From NCBI RefSeq assembly GCF_900104025.1, contig NZ_FNIQ01000002.1, positions 310,001 to 374,000 on the forward strand: 64,000 nt of DNA, in the 5' to 3' direction. Position numbers and translations under genes: made by a program. The notes under the pieces are model-generated. The model made no database searches and was not told the origin of the DNA. It saw only the letters and a program-made list of their open reading frames with translations. The stretch comes from Geodermatophilus sp. DSM 45219 (GTDB lineage Bacteria; Actinomycetota; Actinomycetes; Mycobacteriales; Geodermatophilaceae). Below, piece by piece: positions 13,979 to 23,003 of this stretch; position 1 is the first letter of the stretch; each line of letters begins with the position of its first letter.

Positions 13979-15166
13979 TCACGCCGCGCGGACCTCCAGC
14001 GGCAGCCGGGAGACGGCCACCATCGTCCACGGGTTGCGCTGCTCGACCGGCTCGTCGGCGGCCACCGCGATGTCCCGGTAGCGCTCCAGCAGCAGGCGCA
14101 GGGCCACCCGGGCCTCCAGCCGGGCCAGCGGGGCGCCGAGGCAGAAGTGGACGCCGTGCCCGAAGGTCAGGTGCGGGTTGGGCCGGCGGCGGACCTCGAA
14201 CCGGTCCGGGTCGGTGAAGACCCGCCCGTCCCGGTTGGCGGCGGCCAGCCAGGGCAGCACCACCTGCCCGGCCGGGATCCGCACGCCGCCCACCTCGGCC
14301 TCGGTCGTGGTCAGCCGGGCCACGCGCGGGAACGGCGTCCGCAGCCGCAGCACCTCCTCGATGGCCACCGGGAGCAGCCCCGGGTCGGCGCGGACCTCGG
14401 CGGCGGCGTCGGGGGCGTCGGACAGGGCCAGCACGCTGTTGCCCAGCGTCGCGGTGGTCGTGACGTGGCCGGCGACCAGCAGCAGCCCGACGAAGCCGAC
14501 GATCTCCTCGTACGCCAGCCGTTCGCCGTCCACCTCGGCCCGCACCAGCCGGCTGGTCAGGTCGTCGGCCGGGTGCAGCCGCCGGGACCGGATGTGGTCC
14601 AGGAAGTACGCGTTCATCTCCCGCACGACCGGCGCGACCGCGCCCACGGCCTGCTCGCCGGTCTCCAGCAGCGCCTGGTCCGGGTCGATCTCCTGGCCGA
14701 GCAGCACGTCGGCCCACCGTCGGAACAGGCCCCGGTCGGAGGTCGGCACCCCCAGCAGGTCGGCGATGACGATGACCGGCAGCGGGTAGGCGAGCGCGTC
14801 GACCAGGTCGAAGCGCTCCCCCGCCTCGTCCAGCAGCTGCCCGGTCAGCCGGGCGATCCGGGGCTCGAGGTCGGCGACCACCCGCGGGGTGAACGCCTGG
14901 CCGACCAGGGACCGCAGCGTCCGGTGCCGCGGCGGGTCCATCCGGACCAGGTTGCCGCGCTGGAAGAGCGCCAGGTCGTCCTGCTCGGGCTGCAGGGCGG
15001 TGAGGTCGGAGGAGAAGACGGCCGGGTCGGACAGGACGGCACCGGCCTCCGGGTGGCCCAGGACGTGCCAGCACTGCTGCTGGTCGTCGAAGTGGACCTG
15101 GCCCTGCTCCCGGCCGGCCTCCAGCCACGCGAGGAAGTCGTCGAACGTGGGGCGGGTGGTCGTCAT
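13979..15166 (-). CDS. Cytochrome P450
   Basis: A complete 395-residue bacterial P450. The I-helix motif reads AGHVTT (oxygen-activating Thr), the K-helix ExxR is EEVLR, and the heme loop FGHGVHFCLG carries the thiolate ligand Cys342. Length and motifs fit soluble class I P450s that need ferredoxin and ferredoxin reductase, neither of which is in the window. The ATG at 15166 is chosen because upstream codons in the longer frame (start 15337) lack P450 similarity and overlap the whiB2 promoter region. Substrate unknown. Confidence 0.92.
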   Translation of the reverse strand: MTTTRPTFDDFLAWLEAGREQGQVHFDDQQQCWHVLGHPEAGAVLSDPAVFSSDLTALQPEQDDLALFQRGNLVRMDPPRHRTLRSLVGQAFTPRVVADLEPRIARLTGQLLDEAGERFDLVDALAYPLPVIVIADLLGVPTSDRGLFRRWADVLLGQEIDPDQALLETGEQAVGAVAPVVREMNAYFLDHIRSRRLHPADDLTSRLVRAEVDGERLAYEEIVGFVGLLLVAGHVTTTATLGNSVLALSDAPDAAAEVRADPGLLPVAIEEVLRLRTPFPRVARLTTTEAEVGGVRIPAGQVVLPWLAAANRDGRVFTDPDRFEVRRRPNPHLTFGHGVHFCLGAPLARLEARVALRLLLERYRDIAVAADEPVEQRNPWTMVAVSRLPLEVRAA

Positions 15167-15395
15167 GTCTCCCCACGGTGCTCGCGGCCGGAGCGCGGGA
15201 CCAGGGACGACCGTCCCCGGTCCGCGACACGCCGGTCCGGCAGGCAACCCACAACTGGTGCCAGGACCCGTCGCCGGTTTCGTCCACGTTGTGCCAGTGC
15301 CTCGCTGGCCGCGGTTCCGTAACGTCACATACAGCAACGAGGCCGTACCGGTCCGTCACCCAGATGATCACTCCCCCTTCCCCGAGGAGCCCACC

Positions 15396-15752
15396 GTGTC
15401 CACTTCCGCCCGCCCGCACCTGACCCTGCTGACCGATGAGCACGCCCCGGCCTGGTACGCCCCGGCCGAGCAGCACGCGCACGCCACGTCGCCGTGGACG
15501 GACCTGTCCCCCGCGGGCGACGCCTCGTGGCGGCTGGAGGCGCTGTGCGCCGAGACCGACCCCGAGGCGTTCTTCCCCGAGAAGGGCGGCTCGACCCGCG
15601 ACGCCAAGCGCGTGTGCACCGGCTGCACCGTGCGCGCCGAGTGCCTGGAGTTCGCGCTGGCCAACGACGAGCGCTTCGGCATCTGGGGCGGGCTGTCCGA
15701 GCGCGAGCGCCGCCGGCTGCGTCTGCAGCAGCGCAGCGACCTCAGCGCCTGA
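15396..15752 (+). CDS. whiB2: WhiB2-type iron-sulfur regulator
   Basis: This 118-residue protein has the four WhiB cluster cysteines: one in LEALCAETDP, two in RVCTGCTV and one in AECLEFAL, followed by the GIWGG turn and a basic C-terminal tail (ERERRRLRL). The phrase DPEAFFPEKGGSTRDAK is characteristic of the WhiB/WhmD (WhiB2) branch, which controls septation and sporulation in actinobacteria through an NO-sensitive 4Fe-4S cluster and interaction with sigma A. The GTG at 15396 gives a ~40-residue N-terminal region before the cluster. A ~230-base leader separates it from the divergent P450 gene. Confidence 0.9.
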   Translation: MSTSARPHLTLLTDEHAPAWYAPAEQHAHATSPWTDLSPAGDASWRLEALCAETDPEAFFPEKGGSTRDAKRVCTGCTVRAECLEFALANDERFGIWGGLSERERRRLRLQQRSDLSA

Positions 15753-15846
15753 CCGCGCTGCCGTCGGCGGGTACGGGGACGGGGACGCGACCGCTGACCC
15801 GCCCGTCGCGCGTGCTCGACCGTCGCGGCGGGCACCGGGAGGTAGC

Positions 15847-16107
15847 GTGGGCCCGGACCGAGGAGGCCCCATCGCCACACACCGTGGACGCTGCGCAGAA
15901 GCTCATCTCGGCTGCCCCTGCCGGGGCGACGAGACGATCCACGAGGAACGGTCCCGCGAGATCACCGAGGCCCGCGGACGGTCGGCGGAGTCCGTCGAGT
16001 GCCCGGAGTGCGGCTCGCCGACGACGCCGCTGGCGATCGTCTCGTGGGGGAACTGCCGGGCCTGCCGCACGGCCCAGTCCCGCGAGGTGAACCCGCTCCG
16101 CTGGTGA
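15847..16107 (+). CDS. Small zinc-ribbon protein
   Basis: About 86 residues, or fewer depending on the start. The C-terminal 38 residues contain CPECG and CRAC pairs separated by ~20 residues, a typical four-cysteine zinc ribbon, and end in the sequence EVNPLRW. A second Cys cluster near the N-terminus (RCAEAHLGCPCRG) is present if the GTG at 15847 is used. A strong AGGAGG at 15860 would instead suit an ATC codon at 15871, a very rare start. Function unknown; it follows whiB2. Confidence 0.55.
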   Translation: MGPDRGGPIATHRGRCAEAHLGCPCRGDETIHEERSREITEARGRSAESVECPECGSPTTPLAIVSWGNCRACRTAQSREVNPLRW

Positions 16108-16128
16108 GCGGGCGCCGCTCCCCGCCGC

Positions 16129-17347
16129 TCAGCCGGGGCGCACCTTGCCCGGGTTCATCAGCCCGGCGGGGTCGAACAGCCGCTTGACGCCGCGCATGAG
16201 CTCCAGCTCCAGCCCGCTCTCGTAGTCGGCGACGACGTCCCGCTCGGCCTGTCCCAGCCCGTGCTCGGCGCTGATGCTGCCGTCGGACGCGGCCGTGGAG
16301 TCGTACACGATCCGGCTCAGGACCGCGGCCCGGGCCCGGAAGTCCCCGTCGTCGCCGCCCACCGGCCCGCTCAGGTCGTAGTGCAGGTTGCTGTCGCCGA
16401 CGTGGCCGTACGTGACCAGGCGGACGCCGGGCAGCGCGTCGGCCAGCGCCCGGTCGGTGGCGGCCACGAACCCGGGGATCGCGCTGACCGGCACGGTGAC
16501 GTCGTGCTCGAGGTTCGGTTCCTCGCGGTCCTGCGCCTCCGAGACGCCCTCGTGCCCCGTGGGTCAGCACGAACCGCACGCTCTGCCGCGACATGAGCTC
16601 GACGGCGGTCAGCCGGTCGCCGGCCAGCCCGCGGACGACGCCGATGAGGTCGACCGCCGCCTGCGGGTCCGGCAGGGCCACCCACGCCGTCGCCCGGCTG
16701 CGGACGGCCGGGAACAGCTCGAGGACGGCGGCGGTGATCACCCCGAGCGTCCCCTCGGCGTCGATGAACAGCTGCTCGAGGTCGTAGCCGGTGTTGTCCT
16801 TGCGCAGGCCGCGCAGCCCGTCCCACACCCGGCCGTCGGGCAGCACGACCTCCAGGCCGAGCGTGAGGTCGCGCATCGAGCCGTAGCGCAGCACGCCGGT
16901 GCCGCCGGCGTTGGTGGCCAGGTTGCCGCCGATCGTGCAGCTGCCCTCGGCGCCGAGGGACAGCGGGAACGGCCGCCCGGCGGCCGCCGCGGCCTCCTGG
17001 ACCGTCCGCAGCACCACCCCGGCCTCGACGGTCACCGTCGAGTCGGCGGCGTCGAGCTCGCGGATCCGCCGCATCCGGGTCAGCGACAGCACCACCTGGC
17101 GCCCGGAGGCGTCCGGCACCGCCCCGCCGCACAGCCCGGTGTTGCCGCCCTGCGGCACGACGGACACACCGGCCGCCCGGCACAGCGCGACGACGGCGGC
17201 GACCTCCTCGGTGCTGCCGGGGCGGACGACGGCCGCGGCGCGCCCGGAGTACGCGCCCCGCCAGTCGGTGAGGAACCCGGCCGGGTCGTCGACCAGCCCG
17301 GCGGGGCCGACGACGTCCCGCAGCCGGGCGGTCAGGTCCGTGCTCAC
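16129..17347 (-). pseudogene. FAD-linked oxidase/D-lactate-type dehydrogenase, broken by internal deletion
   Basis: The N-terminal ~265 codons encode a PCMH-type FAD domain of the D-lactate/D-2-hydroxyglutarate dehydrogenase family (PQGGNTGLCGG, CTIGGNLATNAGG, GYDLEQLFIDAEGTLG). Near 16555-16558 the frame breaks. The downstream frame resumes with the family's C-terminal block (VSEAQDREEPNLEHDV, then YGHVGDSNLHYD and AEHGLGQ). One base is in excess over a clean fusion, but family members also carry roughly 65-75 residues between these two blocks that are absent here, so an internal deletion of about 200 bp with frame loss is more likely than a point insertion. The GTG start at 17347 overlaps the mqo stop. 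A sequencing or assembly artefact is possible. Confidence 0.78.
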
Positions 17348-18816
17348 GGCGCGACCGCCGGGCGCACCGGCGCCAGCCCGAGCACCCGGCGGGCTCGCGC
17401 GACCTCCTCCGGCGTCGGCGGGGGCACCAACCCCGCCAGCCGCGGGCGCCACTCGTCGGCCTGCGCCGGGAAGCAGGCGGCGAGCACGTCGAGCATCGCC
17501 GCGACGGCGGTCGAGGCACCCGGCGAGGCGCCGAGCAGCCCCGCCAGCGACCCGCCCGCGGAGGTGACCACCTCGGTGCCGAAGCCGACGAGCGTGCCGC
17601 GGCCGCCGGTCTCCTTGAGCACCTGCACCCGCTGCCCGGCCGCGACCAGGGTCCAGTCCTCGTCGCGCGCGGTGGGGACGAACCGGCGCAGTGCCGCCAT
17701 CCGGGTCGACGGCGGGGCGGTGACCTGGCGCACCAGGTGGGCGATCAGCGACCGGTTGTCCCGCGCCGAGGCCAGCAGCACGGGCAGGTTCCCCAGCCGC
17801 ACCGACCGCGCGAGGTCGCTGCGCCGGCCGCGGGTGAGGAACCGGGGCGAGAACGCCGCGAACGGGCCGAACAGCAGCGACTCCCGCCCGTCGACGACCC
17901 GCAGGTCCAGGTGCGGGACGGAGATCGGCGGCGCTCCGGGCGCGGCGGAGCCGTAGGCCTTGGCCCGGTGTGCCGCCACCAGCTCCGGGCGCTCGGTGCG
18001 CAGGAACCGGCCGCTGATCGGGAAGCCGCCGTACCGGCGGACCTCCGGTACCCGCGCCGACTGCAGCAGCGGCAGCGTCCCGCCGCCCGCGCCGACGAAG
18101 ACCCACCGCGCCCGCAGCCGCCGGCGTCCGCCGGAGGCCCGGTCCCGGACGGCCAGTTCCCAGCGCCCGTCCCGCCGCCGAAGCGAGGTCACCTCGGTGC
18201 GCAGCCGCACCTCGCCGCCGCGCTCGCGCAGGGCGGCCAGCAGCCGCCGGGTGAGGACGCCGTAGTCGACGTCGGTGCCCTGGGCCGCCCGGGTGGCCGC
18301 GACCGGCTCGCCGTCGGTGCGACCGGCGAGGACGAGCGGCAGCCAGGAGGCGAGGACGCCGGGATCGTCGCTGAACTCGAGGTCGGCGAAGAGCGGGTGG
18401 CCGCGCAGCGCCTCGAACCGGGCCCGCAGGTAGGCCACGCCGTCCGTCCCCTGGCCCAGGCCGACGTGCGGCACCGAGCGGACGAACGCCTCGGGCGGGC
18501 CGAGCACGCCCCGCTCGACGAGCCGCCCCCAGAAGACCAGGGAGGCGGCGAACTGCTCGGCGACCCGCACCGCGCCGGCCGGGTCGACCGTGCCGTCGGG
18601 CCGCTGCGGCGTGTAGTTGAACTCGCAGAGCCCGGCGTGCCCGGTGCCGGCGTTGTTCCAGCCGGCCGAGCTCTCCTGCCCGGCGTCGTCCAGCCGCTCG
18701 AGGACGGCGATCCGCCAGTCCGGCCGCACCTCGGCCAGCAGCACCGCGAGCGTCGCGCTCATGACCCCGCCGCCCACGAGGACGGCGTCCCACTCCCCGA
18801 CCGGCACGGCGCCCAC
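17344..18816 (-). CDS. mqo: Malate:quinone oxidoreductase
   Basis: A ~490-residue FAD protein with the Rossmann motif VGGGVMSATLA at the N-terminus and the Mqo-typical segments SSAGWNNAGTGHAGLCEFNYTP, FVSVPH-like FVRSVPHVG, GRFLRTERPELVAAHRAKAYG and LLGASPGASTAV. The family oxidises malate to oxaloacetate at the membrane and passes electrons to quinone, bypassing NAD-dependent malate dehydrogenase. The GTG at 18816 is selected; an alternative GTG at 18807 differs by three codons, and the longer frame to 18972 lacks similarity. Its stop overlaps the start of the broken FAD-dehydrogenase gene by 4 bases. Confidence 0.92.
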   Translation of the reverse strand: MGAVPVGEWDAVLVGGGVMSATLAVLLAEVRPDWRIAVLERLDDAGQESSAGWNNAGTGHAGLCEFNYTPQRPDGTVDPAGAVRVAEQFAASLVFWGRLVERGVLGPPEAFVRSVPHVGLGQGTDGVAYLRARFEALRGHPLFADLEFSDDPGVLASWLPLVLAGRTDGEPVAATRAAQGTDVDYGVLTRRLLAALRERGGEVRLRTEVTSLRRRDGRWELAVRDRASGGRRRLRARWVFVGAGGGTLPLLQSARVPEVRRYGGFPISGRFLRTERPELVAAHRAKAYGSAAPGAPPISVPHLDLRVVDGRESLLFGPFAAFSPRFLTRGRRSDLARSVRLGNLPVLLASARDNRSLIAHLVRQVTAPPSTRMAALRRFVPTARDEDWTLVAAGQRVQVLKETGGRGTLVGFGTEVVTSAGGSLAGLLGASPGASTAVAAMLDVLAACFPAQADEWRPRLAGLVPPPTPEEVARARRVLGLAPVRPAVAP

Positions 18817-18977
18817 GCTAGGAACGGCGGCGACCGCTGTCCACGACCGCGGCTGCATCACGCCATGCCCGGCGGGCACGGGAGCACCGATGACTTCCGC
18901 CGGGCCCGGGCGTCTCCCCTCCGACGGCGGGACCGGGCGTCCGCGAGCGAGCGGACCGGCGAGAGGTGGCACACCGG

Positions 18978-19628
18978 ATGACGGAGACGACCGACGACGT
19001 GGACCGGCGGGTACGCCGCGAGCGGGCCCGGCTGCTCACCGTGCTGGAGGGGCTGGACGCCGACGGGTGGCGGACGCCGAGCCTGTGCGCCGGCTGGACG
19101 GTGCGCGACCTCGCCGTCCACCTGCTCATGCCCTACGAGCTGTCGGTGCCCCGGTTCCTCGCCCTGATGGTGCGCGCCGGGTTCCGCTTCGACCGGGCCG
19201 CGGACCGCTGGGTCCGGCGCGACCGCCGCTCCCCCGCGGAGGTCGTGGCGGCGCTGCGGGACACCGAGCACCGCCGGTTCGAGGCCGGGCCCGGTGCCCC
19301 GGCCGAGGCACCGCTGTCCCACCTGGTGATCCACGCCCAGGACGTCTACCGCCCGCTCGGGATCCCGTCGCCGACCGACCCGGAGGACGCCGCCATCGCC
19401 CTGGGCCAGCTGACCGGCCGGCGCGCGCTGGCCCCCGGCCTCCTCGACGGGCTGGCGTTCTCGGCCACCGACGCGGGGTGGCGCCACGGCACCGGCCTCC
19501 CGGTGACCGGCCCGGCGACCGCGCTGCTCACCACGCTCGCCGGCCGCCCGGCGGCAGTCGACGAGCTCACCGGCGACGGGGTCCCCGAGGTGCGGGCCCG
19601 GCTGCGGGCCGCCGCGGGCCCCGTCTAG
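18978..19628 (+). CDS. Mycothiol-dependent DinB/MDMPI-type enzyme
   Basis: A 216-residue protein of the maleylpyruvate-isomerase/DinB fold: the N-terminal block LCAGWTVRDLAVHLL and the later SHLVIHAQDVYRPLG supply the conserved His and Asp residues of the metal site. Relatives are mycothiol-dependent transferases or isomerases, or uncharacterised metalloenzymes. The ATG at 18978 follows GAGAGGTGG at a good distance. It stands alone between divergent mqo and the convergent AEC transporter gene and ends in TAG. Confidence 0.8.
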   Translation: MTETTDDVDRRVRRERARLLTVLEGLDADGWRTPSLCAGWTVRDLAVHLLMPYELSVPRFLALMVRAGFRFDRAADRWVRRDRRSPAEVVAALRDTEHRRFEAGPGAPAEAPLSHLVIHAQDVYRPLGIPSPTDPEDAAIALGQLTGRRALAPGLLDGLAFSATDAGWRHGTGLPVTGPATALLTTLAGRPAAVDELTGDGVPEVRARLRAAAGPV

Positions 19629-19682
19629 GCACCGCCCCGAGCCCCGACGGCCCCCGTGCAGGAGGAGGACGGGTGTCCTCCG

Positions 19683-20603
19683 TCAGCCGAGCAGCAGCGC
19701 GATCCCGAGGAGCACGGGGACCGACAGGACCGTGCTCAGCAGGACGACGTCCCGGACGAGCAGCGTGCCGCGGTCGTACGTCGAGGCGTAGACGAACACG
19801 TTCTGCGCCGTCGGCAGCGCCGAGGTCACCGTGACCGCGAGCAGCTCCACGCCGTCGAGGCCGGCGACCCAGCGGCCGAGGGCGTAGGCCAGCGCCGGCT
19901 GCGCGAGCGTCTTGAGCGCCACCGCCAGCCACACCCGGCCCGCGCCCTCGCCGGACGCCGGCCGCGGCGCGCCGTGCAGGCTCATCCCGTAGGCGAGCAG
20001 CGCGGCGGGCACAGCCAGGCCGGCGGTGAGCTCGACCGGCTCCAGCACCAGCGCCGGCAGCTGCACGCCGGTCGCGGCCACCAGCACGCCGAGGGCGCAG
20101 CCGACCACCACCGGGGTGGTGAGCGGCTGCAGCACCAGCTGCCAGCGGGGCCGGGCCGCGGCGCGCGAGCCGGCCAGCACGGCCAGCCCGACCGGGGCGA
20201 GCACCAGCACCTGGAACAGCAGCACCGGCGCGACGAACGAGGCGTCGTCCAGCACGTACACGGCGATCGGGACGCCGAGGTTGCCGGCGTTGACGTAGGA
20301 CGCGGCCAGCCCGCCGGCGGCCAGCTCGGCCGGCCGCAGCCGCCAGCGCCACCGGGCCAGGGCGGTGAACAGCAGCGCGCACAGCACCGCGCTGCCGGCC
20401 GTGGCCACCAGGGCCGGTGACACCAGCACCCCCGGGTCGGCGCCGGCGAGGGTGAGCAGCAGCAGCGCCGGCGTCGCGACGAAGTACGACACCCGCGACA
20501 GCGCGGCGGCGGCGTCCCGCCCGACGGCGCCGGTGCGGGCCACCAGCCAGCCCACGGCGATGACCGTGGCGAGGGCGGCGAAGCCGCCCACCACCCCGTT
20601 CAC
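19683..20603 (-). CDS. AEC-family permease (auxin efflux carrier family)
   Basis: A 306-residue integral membrane protein with about ten hydrophobic segments in two five-helix halves and family motifs VNAGNLGVPI and SALPTAQNVFVYAS. Bacterial AEC members export or import malonate, malate or related organic acids. The GTG at 20603 overlaps the stop of the ATP-grasp gene, placing it last in the aldarate catabolic transcription unit, where an organic-acid carrier makes sense. Substrate is inferred only from context. Confidence 0.87.
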   Translation of the reverse strand: MNGVVGGFAALATVIAVGWLVARTGAVGRDAAAALSRVSYFVATPALLLLTLAGADPGVLVSPALVATAGSAVLCALLFTALARWRWRLRPAELAAGGLAASYVNAGNLGVPIAVYVLDDASFVAPVLLFQVLVLAPVGLAVLAGSRAAARPRWQLVLQPLTTPVVVGCALGVLVAATGVQLPALVLEPVELTAGLAVPAALLAYGMSLHGAPRPASGEGAGRVWLAVALKTLAQPALAYALGRWVAGLDGVELLAVTVTSALPTAQNVFVYASTYDRGTLLVRDVVLLSTVLSVPVLLGIALLLG

Positions 20604-21463
20604 CCGATCGCGTCCCCGACCGCGCGGGCGAACCGGGTCAGCGCCTCCGGCGGGGCCTGCGGCAGGAACAGGCTGGGCTCGGTGAGCTCCAGCTCCAGCA
20701 CCACCGGCGCCCCGGCGGCGTCGGCGACCAGGTCGATCCGCGCGTACAGCAGCGGCGCGGCGCCGGGCACCAGCGACGGGACGGCGTCGAACACCGCCTG
20801 CGCCACCTCCCGCTGCCCGGGTGTCGCGACGACCGGCCGCAGGTCGCCGCGGCTGTCGCGGTCCTGGCGGACGCCCTCGCCCCGGCCCAGCAGCGGGCCC
20901 TTGCGCACCGCGTGCGAGAACTCCCCGCCGAGGAAGAGCATCGCGGTCTCCCCGGCGTCGTCCACGCTGGCCAGGTAGGGCTGCACCATCGCCGTCCGCC
21001 CGGCTCCGCGCAGCCCGGCGGCGTGCGCGAGCACGTCGGCCGGGTCGGTCCACCGCGCGGTGTCCCGGGAGCCGGCCGACACCGACGGCTTGACCACCCA
21101 CTCCCCCGCGTCCGGCAGCCCGGCTTCGTCGGTGGGGTCCCAGACCGTGGGCACGACCGGCAGGCCGGCGCGCGCCAGGTCGCGCAGGTGCGTCTTGTCG
21201 GTGTTCCAGCGCAGCACCGCAGCGTCGTTGCGCAGCCGCGGGACGGCGCCGGCCCAGGCCAGGAACTCCTCCCGCCGCCAGGCGTAGTCCCAGCAGGAGC
21301 GCACGACGGCCAGGTCGTAGCCGGCCCAGTCGACCGCCGGGTCGTCCCAGCGCACGCAGTCGACCGCGACCCCGCCCTCCCGCAGCGCCGGCGCGGCGAG
21401 CGGGAGGTCGGGGTCCACGCGCAGCCCGCGCTCGGAGCTGACCAGGGCGACCCGGGAGGTCAC
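20600..21463 (-). CDS. ATP-grasp ligase (RimK-like)
   Basis: A 287-residue protein: N-terminal Rossmann-like domain (VALVSSERG..., YDLAVVRSCWDYAWR), NTDKTHLRDLARAGLPVVPT, phosphate loop region WVVKPSVSAGSRDTA, and a metal site in VVLELELTEPSLFL. It resembles uncharacterised RimK-type/glutathione-synthase-like ATP-grasp enzymes such as those related to DcsG. Such enzymes join a carboxylate to an amine through an acyl phosphate. It is coupled on both sides by GTGA overlaps with the semialdehyde dehydrogenase and AEC genes, although an ATP-dependent ligase has no known role in aldarate catabolism. Confidence 0.82.
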   Translation of the reverse strand: MTSRVALVSSERGLRVDPDLPLAAPALREGGVAVDCVRWDDPAVDWAGYDLAVVRSCWDYAWRREEFLAWAGAVPRLRNDAAVLRWNTDKTHLRDLARAGLPVVPTVWDPTDEAGLPDAGEWVVKPSVSAGSRDTARWTDPADVLAHAAGLRGAGRTAMVQPYLASVDDAGETAMLFLGGEFSHAVRKGPLLGRGEGVRQDRDSRGDLRPVVATPGQREVAQAVFDAVPSLVPGAAPLLYARIDLVADAAGAPVVLELELTEPSLFLPQAPPEALTRFARAVGDAIG

Positions 21464-22974
21464 CGCGGCAGCTCCAGCACGCCGTCGATGCGCCGCGGGA
21501 TGCCGCGGAAGTCGTCGGTGAGCTCGGGCGGGAGCACCTCCTGCGGCGCGCCCTGCCAGGTGACCGGGCGCAGGAACCGGCGGACGGCCGTCGTCCCCAC
21601 CGAGGTGTGCTGGGAGTTCGTCGACGGCCACGGGCCGCCGTGGTGCTGGGCCCAGGACACGGCCACGCCGGTCGGGTAGGCGTCGTAGACCAGCCGGCCG
21701 GCGCGGGTGCGCAGCTGCTCCGAGACCGCAAGAGGCAGGTCGGTCTCCCCGGCGCCGCGCAGCACGGTGGCGGTCAGCGACGACGGCATCCGGTCCAGCG
21801 CGGCGGACAGCTCGGCCTCGCCGTCGTAGCGGGCCACCACCGACACCGGCCCGAAGCACTCCTCGGTCACCTGCTCGGGCAGCGCGGCGGCCGTCGTCTG
21901 CAGCAGCCGGGGCACGGCCTCAAAGCCGCGGCCCGAGGGCTCCCCGCCGCGGGCGATCTCCTCGACGCCGGGTGCGGCGGCCAGCCCGTCGGAGATCCGG
22001 CCGTAGGAGGCGGCGATGCCCTCGTTGAGCAGCACCGGCGCACCCGTGCCGCGCACGGCCTCGGCCATGGCCTCGACGACGGCGTCCCCCTCCGGTCCGG
22101 CCGGCACGAACGCCAGACCCGGCTTGGTGCAGAACTGGCCGCCGCCGAGGGTGGCGGAGCCGACCAGCTCCGTGCCGATCGTCGTCCCGCGCTCGGCGGC
22201 GGCCGTCGGGGTCACGACCACCGGGTTGAGGCTGGACAGCTCGCCGAAGAACGGCACCGGGTCCCGCCGCCGCTCGATGATCTCCAGCAGGGCGCGGCCG
22301 CCGTTCACCGAGCCGGTGAAGCCGACGGCGCGGATCGCGGGGTGGGCGACCAGGTCGGCGCCGCCCTGCAGGCCGTGCACGATGCCCAGCGTGCCGTCGG
22401 GCGCGCCGGCCTTGCGGGCGGCGGCGTCCAGGACGTCGAAGACCAGCTGCGAGGTCGCCGGGTGCGAGCCGTGCGCCTTGACGACGACGGGGCAGCCGGC
22501 CGCGAGCGCCGAGGCGGTGTCGCCGCCGGGCACGGAGAAGGCCAGCGGGAAGTTGCTCGCACCGAAGACCGCGACCGGGCCGATCGGGACCAGCATCCGG
22601 CGCAGGTCCGGGCGCGGGCCCATCGGGGTGTCCCCGGGGTGGTCGATGGCCGCCTCGAGGTAGCTGCCCTCGTCCAGCACCTCGGCGAACAGCCGCAGCT
22701 GGTAGCAGGTGCGGGTGAGCTCGCCGTTCAGCCGGGTCGGGCCCAGGGCGGTCTCGCGGTCGGCGACGGCGACCACGTCGCCCCGCCGGGCCTCCAGCGC
22801 GTCGGCCAGGGCACGCAGCAGCGCGGCCCGCCCGGCGCGGCCGAGGGCGTCCAGGCCGGGGGCCGCGGCGAGGGCGGCGGCGCAGAGCCGGTCGACCTCC
22901 TCGGTGGTGGTCTCCCGGGCGACCACCTCGACGGCCTCGCCGGTGCGGGGGTCGGTGCTGACGACGTCAGCCAT
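21460..22974 (-). CDS. Alpha-ketoglutarate semialdehyde dehydrogenase (NADP+)
   Basis: A 504-residue aldehyde dehydrogenase of the 2,5-dioxovalerate/ketoglutarate-semialdehyde branch: GPVAVFGASNFPLAFSVPGGDTASALAAGCPV, catalytic Glu in FFGELSSLNPV and nucleophile Cys282 in GGGQFCTKPG. The family converts alpha-ketoglutarate semialdehyde to alpha-ketoglutarate, the last step after KdgD in glucarate/galactarate breakdown. The ATG at 22974 has GGAGGAACC just upstream. It is the fifth enzyme gene of the cluster and its stop overlaps the ATP-grasp start. Confidence 0.92.
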   Translation of the reverse strand: MADVVSTDPRTGEAVEVVARETTTEEVDRLCAAALAAAPGLDALGRAGRAALLRALADALEARRGDVVAVADRETALGPTRLNGELTRTCYQLRLFAEVLDEGSYLEAAIDHPGDTPMGPRPDLRRMLVPIGPVAVFGASNFPLAFSVPGGDTASALAAGCPVVVKAHGSHPATSQLVFDVLDAAARKAGAPDGTLGIVHGLQGGADLVAHPAIRAVGFTGSVNGGRALLEIIERRRDPVPFFGELSSLNPVVVTPTAAAERGTTIGTELVGSATLGGGQFCTKPGLAFVPAGPEGDAVVEAMAEAVRGTGAPVLLNEGIAASYGRISDGLAAAPGVEEIARGGEPSGRGFEAVPRLLQTTAAALPEQVTEECFGPVSVVARYDGEAELSAALDRMPSSLTATVLRGAGETDLPLAVSEQLRTRAGRLVYDAYPTGVAVSWAQHHGGPWPSTNSQHTSVGTTAVRRFLRPVTWQGAPQEVLPPELTDDFRGIPRRIDGVLELPR

Positions 22975-23003
22975 GGTGGTTCCTCCAGTGGTGGGGCGAC
23001 GGA

